Positions 1 to 11,356 of a stretch of DNA of 64,000 nt are shown one piece after another. The stretch comes from Bombardia bombarda (taxonomy: Eukaryota; Ascomycota; Sordariomycetes; Sordariales; Lasiosphaeriaceae). The position numbers and the translations under genes were made by a program. Under the pieces are notes generated by a model that worked only from the letters and a program-made list of their open reading frames with translations, made no database searches and was not told where the DNA came from. Numbering within the stretch: the stretch's first letter is position 1; each line of letters begins with the position of its first letter. The stretch spans positions 4,921,001 through 4,985,000 of the forward strand of contig JAULSR010000001.1 of assembly GCA_030512295.1 (NCBI GenBank), written 5' to 3'.

Positions 1-2635
1 AACGGAATTGACACTAACCGAGCGGCCGAGCTATGAAAGAAAAGATTAAAAACAGCACTGAACACAACTGCTTCGAGCCAGAGCCTTGGAGAATTCGTGT
101 CAACTAGTTGACACTTGTCAATTAAGAGACGCTCCCGGTACCCTAATGTATCCGTATCGCGTACAGGTCCCGTACGGCCTTACCTATATCCGTATGTAAG
201 TTCTAGGGCGGATGAAAAAGCTGGAACCACTAACATGACGGTGCACCGTTTCGATCGTAGGTTTCCATGGGGGTTCCTCAGGGGCCCCATGAATCGAATC
301 GGACCAATGACTCGAAAACCGACACTCCTCACCCCACCCCTTTTTCGCACACAGGGCAACGCCCAGGTCTTGGGTTTGAGTCTTTGAGTCTCGACCCTGT
401 TGAATTGCTGTTTGCCGCTGTCGGGATCGACCCCCAACTCTTTCTCACGTTGACTTTGCAACCCATTGCTTTTTTGTAGTAAGCTCGAGGACAAGAAAAA
501 AAGGTTCTTACCGAAATGGGAGCAATTTTCTGGGGGTGGCGGGACAGTGGACCAGCTTTCCGGAAGGGGGCTCGTGTGCCTGCTGTCCATCCCCCGCGCA
601 AAACAACGACCCCCAGTTCAAGATTCCATGTCCCACTGAGAAGGGGTTAGTTCGTGGCCGACTTCACTTCCATAGTCCAGCTGCCCAGCTCCCAAAGTTG
701 TAGCTTGCGGTGAAGAAAAAAAAAGCCTCATCAGCGGGTGTCTGCAAGTCCGTGAGCCAGCCTGCTCATTCAAGCTGGGAAAGAGAGCAGGTCAATGTTT
801 GTTGATAATTCCCGTTACAACTAACTGACTGGTTACCAGCAAGAAAAAGAAGGACAACGGAACAGCATGAGGGTAACATCTTTAGACCAATTCCCCGAAA
901 CCAATCATAAAAACCCCTTCTCTTATTCGTCTTTGGGGGCCGGACTGCGGGGGCATGCCCTGTATGATATGATAGAGGGTCGCATGCATTTGATGGAAGC
1001 ACAGAAGGGAGAAAGTACGGAGTAGCATCCCTGCCCAAAAGCAGTATGATCAGATGAGGCGGCGACGCGAAATCCCATCTGCCTCAACCTTCCAAGTCAA
1101 CACCTTGACACCTCGTGAAGAGTCGCCATCGGCGAGGTCCGTCCTCATGACTGAATGAGCCAATCCCAAACAACACGTAAAGTTAGCTGAGTAACCTGCA
1201 CCGGTATGGAAAAGACCCGATAGGGAAAGAGCACCTGGTGCAGTCACTGAGGCTAGGCGGGGTATAGACAAGAGTTAGTTAGTGAGCGGGGGGTTGCGCT
1301 TGCCTTTACTTGGTCATTCTTATCCGTGCAGACTACAGACAACGATACTTACTCTACATACTAGCATTCGTTTAGGGCATCGTCCGCCCTCAAGGTCCAC
1401 GAAATAGGCGGGTTATCTCGACAGCTTGCCATTTGTCGTCTTTGTTCGTCAGAGAGGCCGCATTGTACGTAAGGTAAACTAGCATCTAGAACGCGCGACT
1501 CGGCAGTGAAACGTAGCAGGTTGGCTGGCTTGGCTGGCCCTGGAGCGCACATGAACAAAGCACCGTTGAGTTGTTTTCACCCGCTGCGTCGTCCGCCTGT
1601 GTGACCCCTGGACCTGGAGCGTGCTCAAAGCACTGTGTCCTGTGTCCTGTTCGGGTCCTGTATGCGGCTTGCTTGCCGCCTCTTCTCCAAGAGACCAAGA
1701 CAGACAGGCTCCAGCCCTCGCCTGCCTCGCCTCACGCCTCGCTCTCGGACCACCGTCTGATCCAGGGGCTGCCCAATTGCCTGGTTGATGATTGATCTGG
1801 GCGATTCTCGTCCGACCCCTGCAAACTCGCGCGTAAAGTGGCTCCACCTGCCCGCCTCAGTGCACCCCACCGTCACGACTTTCCTCCCCCACCAAGTTTG
1901 GAACCTACCCCACCTCGTTTGAGCGGACCGTCAGAAACGCACAGTTGGAGAGATGAGAACAGTGTCTTGAGTGTTCGGGTGTGTGTCAGTCGACAGACAC
2001 ACGCTTTCGTTTGCCTTGTTGTCCGGCCGTGTCACTGCTGCCAGGAGCAGTATGTAGCAGTAGAGTCTAGTCCCCTGGGTGACCTTCTGGTTCCAACCTG
2101 GTACATGCGACGGCGCTACCACGTCTGACGGGCCCGTACCTTTCTCAGGCCACCTCCATCCCACTCTCCATATCCTTTTCCTGCCCCAGGGGACCCCATA
2201 GCGCCCCATATCACGGTTCCGCACGAACAGGACGCAGCGAGGGTGGACGAAAGTACTGTTTATCAGACATCATCGTACCTCAATCGTACCTTCCATTAGG
2301 GCCATTCAGTCTGAACTCCAACCCGTCTCCACAGCCACCCACCCCTGCCCCAGGCGGCCTTATCTCTGACTGTCTTTTTATCTTTGACGGTGTGCTTCCA
2401 GCCTGCACCGAGTGAGTTGTAGGCCCGACGACAGGAAGCACATAAAAGCCTCAGTCCCCGCTGGCCCTCGCATCTCTCTCCATTGCTCCCTCTCCCTTAT
2501 ATTTCAGCTCCACGATACCCCCCATCGCGAAACTACACATTGCGAGCTTTGCACTTGCTTCGCGCGTTCACCTAAATTCTGAGATTTTGACACCCCTACT
2601 CTCTTTCCCAAAACACCACCACCACGTCTACAAAA
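1..2635. other. Long gene-free region upstream of glutamine synthetase
   Basis: No reading frame here has family resemblance, coding-like codon use or a credible splice pattern, so I call no gene. The last 300 bp look like a fungal promoter and 5' leader: paired GATA-type sites near 2360-2383, an ATAAAA box at 2442-2447, and a pyrimidine-rich stretch (about 2455-2500) ending in CA-rich leader sequence before the ATG at 2636. The remainder of the 2.6 kb is unassigned; it may hold distal control elements or a non-coding transcript. Confidence 0.6.
2359..2383 (-). promoter_or_regulatory. Two close GATA sites in the glutamine synthetase promoter
   Basis: CTTATCT (2359-2365) and TTATCT (2378-2383) read AGATAAG and AGATAA on the minus strand, about 20 bp apart and about 255-275 bp upstream of the start codon. 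Fungal nitrogen regulators of the AreA/NIT2 type bind HGATAR sites, best as close pairs. Placement before a nitrogen-assimilation gene fits that role, but binding is inferred. Confidence 0.45.
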
Positions 2636-4969
2636 ATGGTTAGTTTTACCCTCCGCTCCTGCTTGCATTATTGGCACTGCTACGACCCCGCTCCCGGGGC
2701 GTCGCTAGACCCCAAGACGGCGACCCCTCACTCCTGCCTCCCGACTGCCAACTCCTGCCTGATGCTATTACTGCCTCTCCCCACCCCGTCTATCTGGCTG
2801 GGCTGGTGTGTATAAGCTGTGAATCTGAATGCGTGCTCGTTGTGCTGCGCGTGTGCTGCGCAAACGGGTGCGGGCACAAGCGGGCACAGCATCGCACGCA
2901 GATCCCAGAATACCCAGACAAGGGACACAGACACACAAGGAGCACACGGCGTCGGAGCAAACACAATTATGGAAGGGCAATAGGCTAATCACAGTTATTC
3001 CTCCCTGACAGGCTACCCAAGAATCCTTCAAGTCGTCGGCCGAGAATTTGGCCAAGTTCCTGCGCCTCTCACAGAACGGTCAGCTCATTGCGGAGTACAT
3101 CTGGATTGACAGCGAGGGCGGTGTCCGATCCAAGTCAAGAGTGAGTCCAATTCCCGGTTTTCAAATTTCTGTCTTCTTTTGCCCCTATCTGTCGTCATCG
3201 TCGTCACTCGAAAGCACTACACGCGCGCGCGGCGACTTGAAGTGGCCCCATGGCGGCGCGCTTGACACCAAAACCCAACGGCATAAGCTCGACCAACCGT
3301 GAGGAAGACGATCCTCACGTGCAAAAATACCGATTGGGGCTCGTGATTCGCCCCTCGTGTCAGTCTGGTCAGCAGAGGAGGGGTCTTGGAGTGGGTTTCG
3401 CAGCCTCCGACCTCGCCCCCCTCCCGCTGTCGGCCGCAAAGACCCACGATGAGTTCCGCCGCGTCTTGTCGACTCGCACCCTTACCCCACCAAGCCCACC
3501 CCGCCAGTTTTGCGAGCCCATGGGAACCCGGTTTGGCGCGCACCGCATCGAGATACGAAAGATATGGCTGCCGGCTGCCATTCATTCAATTCAGCCCACA
3601 CGGCCCTCGGTCGTTGGCCGGAACGAGCCGGGCTATCTTGGACGCAGATGGCCGAGAGCAATAGCCGGCCCCTCGTATTCAGCCCGACTGCCCTGCGACC
3701 TACTTCCACCACCGGATTCGGGATAGCGCGACAATCCCCCCACATCACCTCCCGCGCCGCCTCCGATAGCTTTCCCCGCGGCTGTGCTCAGCGGCATTTG
3801 TCGCTTATCTACATTTGGCGTACATATTTACACCGTGGCGTATGACATGGCCGGAACTGGAAAACAGGATGCTGACTGCAGCTTCTTTCTAGACCCTTGA
3901 CGAGAAGAAGGAGGGCTACACCCCTGACGACCTCCCGGTATGGAACTTTGATGGTTCCTCCACCGGACAGGCCCCCGGCGACAACTCCGATGTCTACCTC
4001 AAGGTGAGTTCATACCCGGTCAGCTTGGGGAAAGAAAGTGGTCATGTGACTAACAAGATGCAAAGCCCGTAGCCGTCTTCCCCGACCCGTTCCGTGGCAC
4101 GCCCAACATCCTTGTCCTCTCCGAGACCTGGAACCCCGATGGCACCCCCAACAAGTTCAACTACCGCCACGAGTGCTCCAAGCTGATGTCGGCGCACGCC
4201 AGCCACAAGCCCTGGTTCGGTCTTGAGCAGGAGTACACTCTCCTCGACCTCAACGACCGCCCGTACGGCTGGCCCAAGAACGGTTTCCCCGCTCCCCAGG
4301 GTCCTTACTACTGCGGTGTGGGCGCTGGCAAGGTTGTCCAGCGTGATATCGTTGAGGCCCACTACAAGTGCTGCCTGTACGCCGGTGTCAAGATCTCCGG
4401 CACCAACGCCGAGGTCATGCCCGCCCAGTGGGAGTACCAGGTCGGCCCCTGTGACGGAATTGAGAGTAAGCAAAATCTTCACTCCTTACGAGAGACATTC
4501 AGAAGCTAACGATATCGCAACAGTGGGTGATCACCTCTGGCTGTCCCGTTTCCTCCTCCACCGCGTGGCTGAGGAGTTCGGCGCCAAGGTCTCGTTCGAC
4601 CCCAAGCCCATTCCCGGCGACTGGAACGGCGCGGGTCTGCACAGCAACTTCTCCACTAAGGAGATGCGTGTTGAGGGTGGCATGAAGCACATCGAGTCTG
4701 CCATCAAGAAGCTCGAGGGCCGCCACGCGGAGCACATTGCCGTCTACGGTGAGGGTAACGAGAAGCGTCTCACTGGCAAACACGAGACTGGCTCGATCGA
4801 CCAGTTCTCATACGGTGTCGCCAACCGTGGTGCGTCGATTCGTATTCCCAGGGAATGCGCCGCCAAGGGCTACGGTTACTTTGAGGATCGTCGCCCCGCT
4901 TCCAACGCCGACCCATATCAGATCACGGGTATCATCATGGAGACGTGCTTCGGTTCTATTGCGGAGTAA
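2636..4969 (+). CDS. Glutamine synthetase
   Basis: Cytosolic glutamine synthetase, joining ammonium to glutamate with ATP; the main ammonium-assimilating step. Exons: 2636-2638, 3012-3140, 3893-4003, 4066-4465, 4524-4969. Exon 1 is only the ATG; the next codons give ATQESFKSSAENLAKF, the normal fungal N-terminus. The beta-Grasp region (WNFDGSSTGQAPGDNSDV) is followed by the catalytic domain with the HASHKPWFGLEQEYT glutamate-site segment, the ATP-binding NGAGLHSNFST segment, and NRGASIRIPRE plus YFEDRRPASNADPY near the end. The total of about 362 residues fits the eukaryotic GSII family. Introns 1 (373 nt) and 2 (752 nt) are long for a mould; introns 3 and 4 are about 60 nt. The paired GATA sites upstream suggest nitrogen control. 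It converges on the xylanase gene. The family assignment is essentially certain. Confidence 0.97.
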
Positions 4970-5572
4970 GGGGACTGGTTGGCTGGCTGGGAAATCGGGA
5001 GTTTTCTTTCTTTACTTTATGACTTTGCTTTACCTTTGAGCGTTCTCTCGGTACCCCCCATCTGTTACATAGATCTTTGAGGTTCTCTCACACATCTTGC
5101 TACCCAGACCACTACTAACGTGGTGGTTCATATGGGATAAAGCACCACTACTTTGACCGCATTGGCTTTTTGCCGTGATCGGCTTGTCCATCCTGGTGGT
5201 GTGTGGTTTTTGAGCTGCTGCATGTGTCCGAGTTGGACAACTAGTAGATCTCGATGCACGACACAGGGCTGACACTGACGGATGGGATATTACACGCAGT
5301 TTTTTGTTTGGGCGAGGACGGTAAGGGTATATGGTAATACCTTTGGACCTTGATGGGCTCGGGGATTAATGCTATTGGTGCACATAGCGGAGTTATTAAC
5401 TGGGAATTGACTGGACTTGAGGCGTAACACAACTACGCATGGTACCAGATATGGGACGATATAGCCCTTGTGGAATAGCTGCTCTCAATTCGAGATGACA
5501 ACAACAAACCAACAGGTCCGTCCCTCTGCTAAGTTTCACCGTGACTGACGTCTGTTTTTCTCTCCCAAAATA
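4970..5572. other. Convergent intergenic region
   Basis: The space between the tails of the glutamine synthetase (+) and xylanase (-) genes should hold both 3' UTRs and polyadenylation signals. I see no gene and no repeat in it. Confidence 0.5.
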
Positions 5573-6733
5573 TCAAGGAGACACAGCTCCGATTTTCCTT
5601 ACCGTTCTCTTTCTCTTGTTCTTACACGGGGTAGTCCCATTCCCATTGGCAGCAGCAATGGCCTTAAACGTCTCGACCACCGCATCATGCGCCGGATGTT
5701 TCTTGAAATCATCAAACCACAACAAACCCGCGCCCTCGCCCGGAAAGGTGACGGGGATCCAGCTGAACGGGTCATAAAAATCCCACAGCGTGATGCCTAC
5801 GCAGCCCTTCACCCTCGCGCACGCCGTCGCCACGTTGGTGTAGGCCTCGGCCTGCCATTCGAGTTTCGTCTCGTTCACCGGCTCGGTGATGCGCACGTCA
5901 AGCTCGGTAAAGGCCACCTCGTCGACGCCCAGCGCGAGGTACGACTGCATGGTGTCGACGTGGTCCTGCGCGGTCGGGTGCACGTCGGCGTGCAGGTGCG
6001 CCTGCATGCCCACCCCATCAATCTTTATTCCCGCGTCTTTGAGCATCTTGACGATGCGCTTGGCGCCGGCGGTCTTGACGCTGGCGGGGCGCTCGATGCC
6101 GTAGTCGTTGTAGTAGAGCTTGGCGGCCGGGTCGATCTGGGCGGTGAGGTTGAAGGCGAGCTTGATGTAGTCCTCGCCGAGGACGGTGTAGAAGAGGGAG
6201 GGGCGGTAGCTGCCGTCCTCGTCGAGGGCCTCGTTGACGACGTCCCAGGCGCGGCAGCGGCCCTTGTAGTGGGTGGCGACGGCGGTGATGTGGCGGGTGA
6301 TGGCGGCGCGTAAGGTAGGGGGTGTCCAGACGGTGGACTCGACCCAGGGGGCGAGCTGGTTGTGCCAGACGAGGGCGTGGCAGCGGAGGAGCTTTTGTTG
6401 GGAAGCGGCGAGGTCGGCGACGATGTCGCCTTCGGTGAAGTTGAAGACGTTGGGGAGGGGCTCAGTGAAGAGCCACTTCATGCCGTTTGTGGGGGTTGTT
6501 TGGCCGAACTCGAGGGGGTCCGAGAGGATGGCGTCGTATTGGGGGTAGGTGGATTGGAGGTTGGCGCGCTCGCGCTGGCCGGGGGAGTCGGTGGCGGCGC
6601 CGTAGTAGAGGAGGCCGGCTTTGCGGGCGTAGTGGTGGAGCTGGGCGGTGGTGGGGAGGGGGGAGAGGGAGAGGAGGAGGAGGGTGGTTGCCCACGCCGT
6701 TGTTGCGAGGGGGGTGGAGGATGGCCACCGCAT
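5573..6733 (-). CDS. Secreted GH10 endo-1,4-beta-xylanase
   Basis: Hydrolyses internal beta-1,4 bonds of plant xylan outside the cell. Single exon, 386 residues. I chose the ATG at 6733 because it opens directly into a signal peptide (Arg2, hydrophobic LLLLSLSPLP, cleavage likely around residues 30-31); a longer in-frame start at 6892 would bury it. The (beta/alpha)8 catalytic domain shows the GH10 hallmarks: WHNQLAPW (123-130), the acid/base in WDVVNEALDE (Glu168), the nucleophile in FTELDVRIT (Glu277), and LWDFYDPFSW near 317-325. There is no carbohydrate-binding module; the C-terminus ends in a short basic tail (KNKRKRTVRK), unusual for a secreted enzyme. A TATATA box lies on the minus strand at 6866-6872, about 130 bp upstream. 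Probably induced by xylan and repressed by glucose as in the family; no XlnR site was recognised. Confidence 0.95.
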   Translation of the reverse strand: MRWPSSTPLATTAWATTLLLLSLSPLPTTAQLHHYARKAGLLYYGAATDSPGQRERANLQSTYPQYDAILSDPLEFGQTTPTNGMKWLFTEPLPNVFNFTEGDIVADLAASQQKLLRCHALVWHNQLAPWVESTVWTPPTLRAAITRHITAVATHYKGRCRAWDVVNEALDEDGSYRPSLFYTVLGEDYIKLAFNLTAQIDPAAKLYYNDYGIERPASVKTAGAKRIVKMLKDAGIKIDGVGMQAHLHADVHPTAQDHVDTMQSYLALGVDEVAFTELDVRITEPVNETKLEWQAEAYTNVATACARVKGCVGITLWDFYDPFSWIPVTFPGEGAGLLWFDDFKKHPAHDAVVETFKAIAAANGNGTTPCKNKRKRTVRKIGAVSP

Positions 6734-7924
6734 CGTGAGGGTAGGTAGAGATGATGGTGTTTGCGAGTGTGGAAGGGGAAGGGGAGAAGTGGAAAAGAAG
6801 GACAAGAGACAGTAGATATCTTTTATTACAAGAGCTGGATGGATCCCTAAGCCATGGCTTCTCTGTATATATTGACGCCATCCCGGCTCCATGGGGACGG
6901 GAAGGAGATTCCTATCAGATCATCGTGTGCGTATATTAAGGCACCAGGACTCAATCACGACTAGCATGCATGAGTGGTTGTCTACTTGGGGACTGCTTCT
7001 CCGTTGCTATAATGGTCAAGTCTCTCCCCTTCCTCCAAGCGATCCTCTTCAGCCGAACCAGTAATTCAACACTGCAACTGCTACTATAGGACCAGTTATT
7101 TAGCTTCTTGGAAACTACCTGTCGAGGTGGTGAGGGGAGGATGCATATAGCTCATCCCCATTCTCTCCGGTTAAACAACCTAGTTGCCACCATGTCCCGC
7201 CTTTCGGCATACCGGCTATATTCGACGAGTTCACTACTACCTTGATTATCTACGCACGTTTGACTCCTTGAGAGGTTGCTGATGTTTTGTCCAGAGGGGT
7301 AACCGGAGTAGCCGGTGATGAGAGTTAGGTCAAAAGGGGACAACTTCATTTACAGCTGAAAGATTGAAATAGTCGTCATTGAAATCTTGATGAGTATGTG
7401 GAGAGTACTAAATGATCTTTGAACTTTTGGTCTCTTGAATGCACAGTGTTTTTATCCGTTCTCGATAATAGTGCACTTCTGTAATCAGCTTTGTTCACCC
7501 TAGAAAAGCAAAGCGACGAAGACAAAGTCACGTAACATGTACATGAGCTCAGTGTAGGTACCCAGTTCTGTTCTAAGAATGCTTCACTAAGCTAATCACT
7601 ATCAAAATACCTATTTATAAAGTATCTGATTGACAACCTGACCATTATCATAACAACGATCCATGTAAGCAACGGACTACTATCAACAATCATTTCCAAA
7701 GCAGATCTAAGAAAAAGATTTATTATCATTACTAACGACTCATTTTCACTGTCATGCTTAGAAGATAGATAGACACATAACCAACCCACCACAGCCCCAT
7801 GATCTCGACCATGGCTCGATACCAAAGAAATACACGAATAATACCAGCAATGATTTGAACAAGGCGCACCAAACCCAACCCAACCACAACTCATAACAAC
7901 CTCTTCCCCCTTTCTTGCCCCAGC
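6734..7924. other. Intergenic region between xylanase promoter and elongase 3' end
   Basis: The first 150 bp form the xylanase promoter/leader, with a TATA-like box at 6866-6872. The rest is moderately AT-rich with no convincing gene, RNA or repeat. Confidence 0.45.
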
Positions 7925-9146
7925 TCAGTGAGCAATAGCAGCAGCCCCCGACGAAGCCTTCAACCCCAAGCTCCCCACACTCTCAACCAGCTCGACCACA
8001 ATCTCCGGGTTAATATCAACCCCCGAAGCAACCCCCACCACCTTGTCACTCTTCTCGAAACTCACATTCCTCCCCTTCTTCCCCCACCCTTTGCCCCCTT
8101 CGCCCCCTTCGCCCCCTCCCTCCCCTTATACGTATCATGATAAAACAACACAAACAACACCAGATACGAGCTAATCACGCCAATGCCCGCCAGCGCGGCC
8201 CAATCATCCGCCGAGCACGAGCCCGCATTGGGCAGCCACGGCCAGTACGTCCAGACAAAGTGCGCGTACGAGGCGAAGTAGATGAAACCGAGATCGACCA
8301 CAAACTGGGCGATCTGCAACCGCGTGACCCACTCCTTCCACCAGACGCGCACGCCGAGGGTGGAGAGGAAGTAGTACATGTACATGAGAACGTGCACGGC
8401 CAGGTTGAGGGTGATGGGCACCCAGGAGACGGTGGTGGCGCCGGCGAGCTGGGTGTAGCAGAGCAGGGCGGTGGCGCCGTGGTGGTAGGTGTGCAGGAAG
8501 GTGAGGGGCTTCTTTTTGAGGATGAGGAAGGCGGTGTCGAGGAGTTCGATGTATTTTGTCAGGTAGTTTAGCTTTGGACAAAGTTAGTAATCCTGTGAGG
8601 GGGAACATAAAGGGGGTTGGGGGGGAGGGAGCGTACATAGTAGAGTAGAACGAGCGGCTGCGTCCACCCGCCGTCGACGTGGCAGATGGCGTGCAACACG
8701 CCCCTATCGCGCAGTGTTGGCACGAGCTGCTCGATGAACAGGGCCAGCAGGAAGCCGGAGCCCAGGCTCAGGGTCAGGTTGTGGATGAGGGAGAGGGTGT
8801 GCAGCTTGAAGGGCTTGCGGTGGCGCATCATCTCGCGGCCGCCGACGATCATGGCGTAGTAGAGCGTGATGAAGACGACGCTCTCGTTGAGGGTCGAGAG
8901 GGGGGTGATGCGCTGCTTGAAGGAGAAGTCGGCGGCTGGGTAGCCCGCGAGGGGCGTCCAGACGGCGTCGAGGAGGTTCCATGGCGAGAGGAGGCTTGTC
9001 ACGCTGAAGTCAAGCTCGCTGAGGGTGAAGTTAAATTTGCCAAAGGGGAGGGATGATTGGTTCAGGGTTGTCGAGGCGAAGGGCGATGATGACGGGGCAG
9101 TGACGGCGATGAGGGGCTTCTGGAGGGGGGATGAGAGGTTGGCCAT
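7925..9146 (-). CDS. ELO-family very-long-chain fatty acid elongase (frame break near C-terminus)
   Basis: ER membrane condensing enzyme of the ELO/GNS1-SUR4 family, adding C2 units from malonyl-CoA to acyl-CoA. Exon 1 is 9146-8637 (170 codons) and exon 2 starts at 8571. Exon 2 carries the diagnostic KYIELLDTAF and the His box LHTYHHG (about 197-201), then MYMYYFLSTLG and TRLQIAQFVVD. Several membrane helices are visible. As written, the frame stops at 8062 (339 aa). The -1 frame beyond the five-C run at 8081-8085 stays open for about 50 codons with coding-like composition (KKGRNVSFEKSDK, then an amphipathic stretch) and stops at 7925. One extra base in that run would give about 385 aa, so I give the longer extent. 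A GTATAAG-donor intron of 62 nt could also join the frames but lacks a branch site and is purine-rich. Chain-length specificity cannot be read from sequence. Confidence 0.88.
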
Positions 9147-9398
9147 TGTTGTTGGTCCCGGCTGGGTGGCTTGGCAGGCGGCTGTGCTTGCAGATGGATG
9201 CTGGGTTGGATGGCTGGCCTCCAGTGAAGCTAGAGAACAAAAGACGTTCTTCTGTTCTTTGAAAAAGGGGACTATTTTCTTGTGGGGCTTGACTGCTGGA
9301 GGCGAGGAAGGTCTAAGGCTGCTGGATGACCGTAATCTGACTGACTTGATGAGACTTTTATGAGAGGAATGTAAAGAAAAGATAGAGAGATTGAAGAA

Positions 9399-9449
9399 CC
9401 ATAGAAGTAGGTGAACTATAGAAGTAGGTGTACTATAGAAGTAGGTGTG
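9399..9449. repeat. 17-bp tandem repeat, three copies
   Basis: Three head-to-tail copies of a 17-mer close to CTATAGAAGTAGGTGTA, differing at positions 2 and 15-17. It lies about 250-300 bp upstream of the elongase start. Confidence 0.85.
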
Positions 9450-10297
9450 ATTATCACGTCGGTTACGGTCTGGAGATTCTCATGATCAAAGGAAGGGATG
9501 CCCCCATCCCATTCTCCCTTCGTATCTACAACAGTCATACTAGATACGAGTAGCGGAACTGATGCGTGTGATAGATTAGCCTGGATCGTCGTTGGCAGCA
9601 CTGAAAATGAGGTTAGGCATCAAGAAATCGTCGATTCTCGAGTACAGATAGACAGCTGACAAGAACTATTGAAAATCCTGGGGACCTCCATCGGGCACCT
9701 CCCTCTCTTCGTTTTCTCTCATTCTCTCCTCCATCTCTCTGCCAGTGACTGAATGTCGTGATCGCGATTGAATCCTTCGAATATGAGAGGCTCTGTGATG
9801 TGGTGAATTTCTCGTGTAAGTGGTCATGTGATCGCCAAGGATCAGGGGTTTTATCTCGGGAGTATAAGTGGTGGTGGCACTTGGGTGTGAAAAGACAATA
9901 GAGGAAAAGGGGGGCTGGGGTACAAGACGACAAGGTACACACGGTTAAGCAATTCAAGGATACCTCGTTAGATGCATGCCGCATATCTGGCAGGCGAGTG
10001 TGTGGGGTGCTTGGCATGCAACGCGGATCCCCCAAAGAAGAATAGCGTTTCTCCTCATTATGGACCCGACTCTCACTCTCTGTCTCATTCCTGCATCGGC
10101 CTGCCGAGCGAGAGAAGGAGCAGCTCGGTCAGACAAGGTCTGGTCCCGAGCATTTCTCGTGCCGATTGGTAGACGAACAGCATTCTTCGGCACGAGGGCC
10201 AAGGGCTTAGTAAACAATACATGATTCTGGTCAGAGAAAATATGATAGATCAATGTTTGTTTACTAATTTTGGTCTATTCAGTATTTGGTTGTGCAA

Positions 10298-10334
10298 TTG
10301 CCAATTGCCAACTGCCAACTGCCAACTGCCAACT
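10298..10334. repeat. 7-bp tandem repeat (TTGCCAA/CTGCCAA)
   Basis: About five consecutive 7-mers, beginning TTGCCAA and continuing as CTGCCAA. It lies in the intergenic region upstream of the MFS gene. Possible minisatellite or clustered protein-binding site. Confidence 0.8.
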
Positions 10335-11356
10335 GTTGATCTGCCAGCAGCAGTAGCTCAGTTTGCCCCTACCCTAGTGCTATCTACCTACCTTATGGAT
10401 GTGCCAATGATGCCCGGACTCCTCCCACTCATCTTGCGAGATTCAAAACTGCCATTTGGATGAATTAGGAAATTTTAATCGAGATGTCGAGGTTGTTGTC
10501 GTTGCACAGAACCACACCTCGTACCTACTTTTGGCAAGATAGACATGCCATTGTCCATGCTCAGGCTCCCATGGTGATCCGAGGACCGAGATACGACCAC
10601 ACAGTGGCACACACACCACGGGATTTACACCAGTGACCAGCCACTTGCATTCTCAACCATTGCCGACGTCGGAAGAGGGTGGCATTGAGGCTTCCAACCA
10701 AAGGTACCTCTACTTCCGCAACATTCTTACTCAACTCCTGCAGGGTTCTGGTGCCATCTACCACAGCAGTGGAGGGAGGGACTTGCTGCTTTTGGAAGGC
10801 ACTGCATACCTGACTGGCTGACCAGCATTTCCTCCCGAGACCGACTGCCTGGCATCCAAGATCGGCGACCTGAAATCTTGGGCAAGGCGGCCGCTTCGGG
10901 GACTTGGGCTATGCATTGCATGGATGGATAGCATTGGCACTTTTGTCACCTCGGATGAGGCTGCCCGATGATGGGTGTGAGAGGACAGTAAGCCTTGGCT
11001 ACCTTTTTCGACAACAACCAACAGAAAGCTCTGGTCTCGTGCTTTCGTTGATCGAACCTTTCTGTCGTCGTCGTTGGTCGACATCTCGACTTTTCGGGAT
11101 CTCGACAGCACCCCGTCTTCTCGTCTTCGTCTGTGGGATGCCGCATGCTGTTCACCCAGACAGACAGACAGACCTGCGGCATACATTGGCTCTCTTCTCT
11201 TCCAGCATCTCTACAACTCTGCCGACTCAACCTTGATCTTGAAATCTCCTCGACCCCTTTCTTGCTCTAAAATTCGTTTCAACATCCCAAAGAAACAACC
11301 AAATCCTCTCTCCCCCAACCCGAACAACCACCACACATCACAAAATCCACACCAGC

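Larger units (their letters stand above)
9147..11356. other. Divergent promoter region, elongase/MFS
   Basis: 2.2 kb between two head-to-head genes. It holds a 17-bp tandem repeat (9399-9449), a 7-bp tandem repeat (10298-10334) and a CA-rich leader before the MFS start. I see no credible gene; the open frames are short and of non-coding composition. Confidence 0.5.

Noticed and set aside
180..590. 136-codon minus-strand frame near the window start
   Set aside because: No recognisable motif, no coding bias, and overlapping open frames on both strands suggest chance.
8078..8139. A 62-nt intron rejoining the two elongase frames
   Set aside because: Donor GTATAAG is acceptable, but the sequence is almost pure purine, lacks a branch site and pyrimidine tract, and ends GGGGAG. 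A base missing in the five-C run is simpler.
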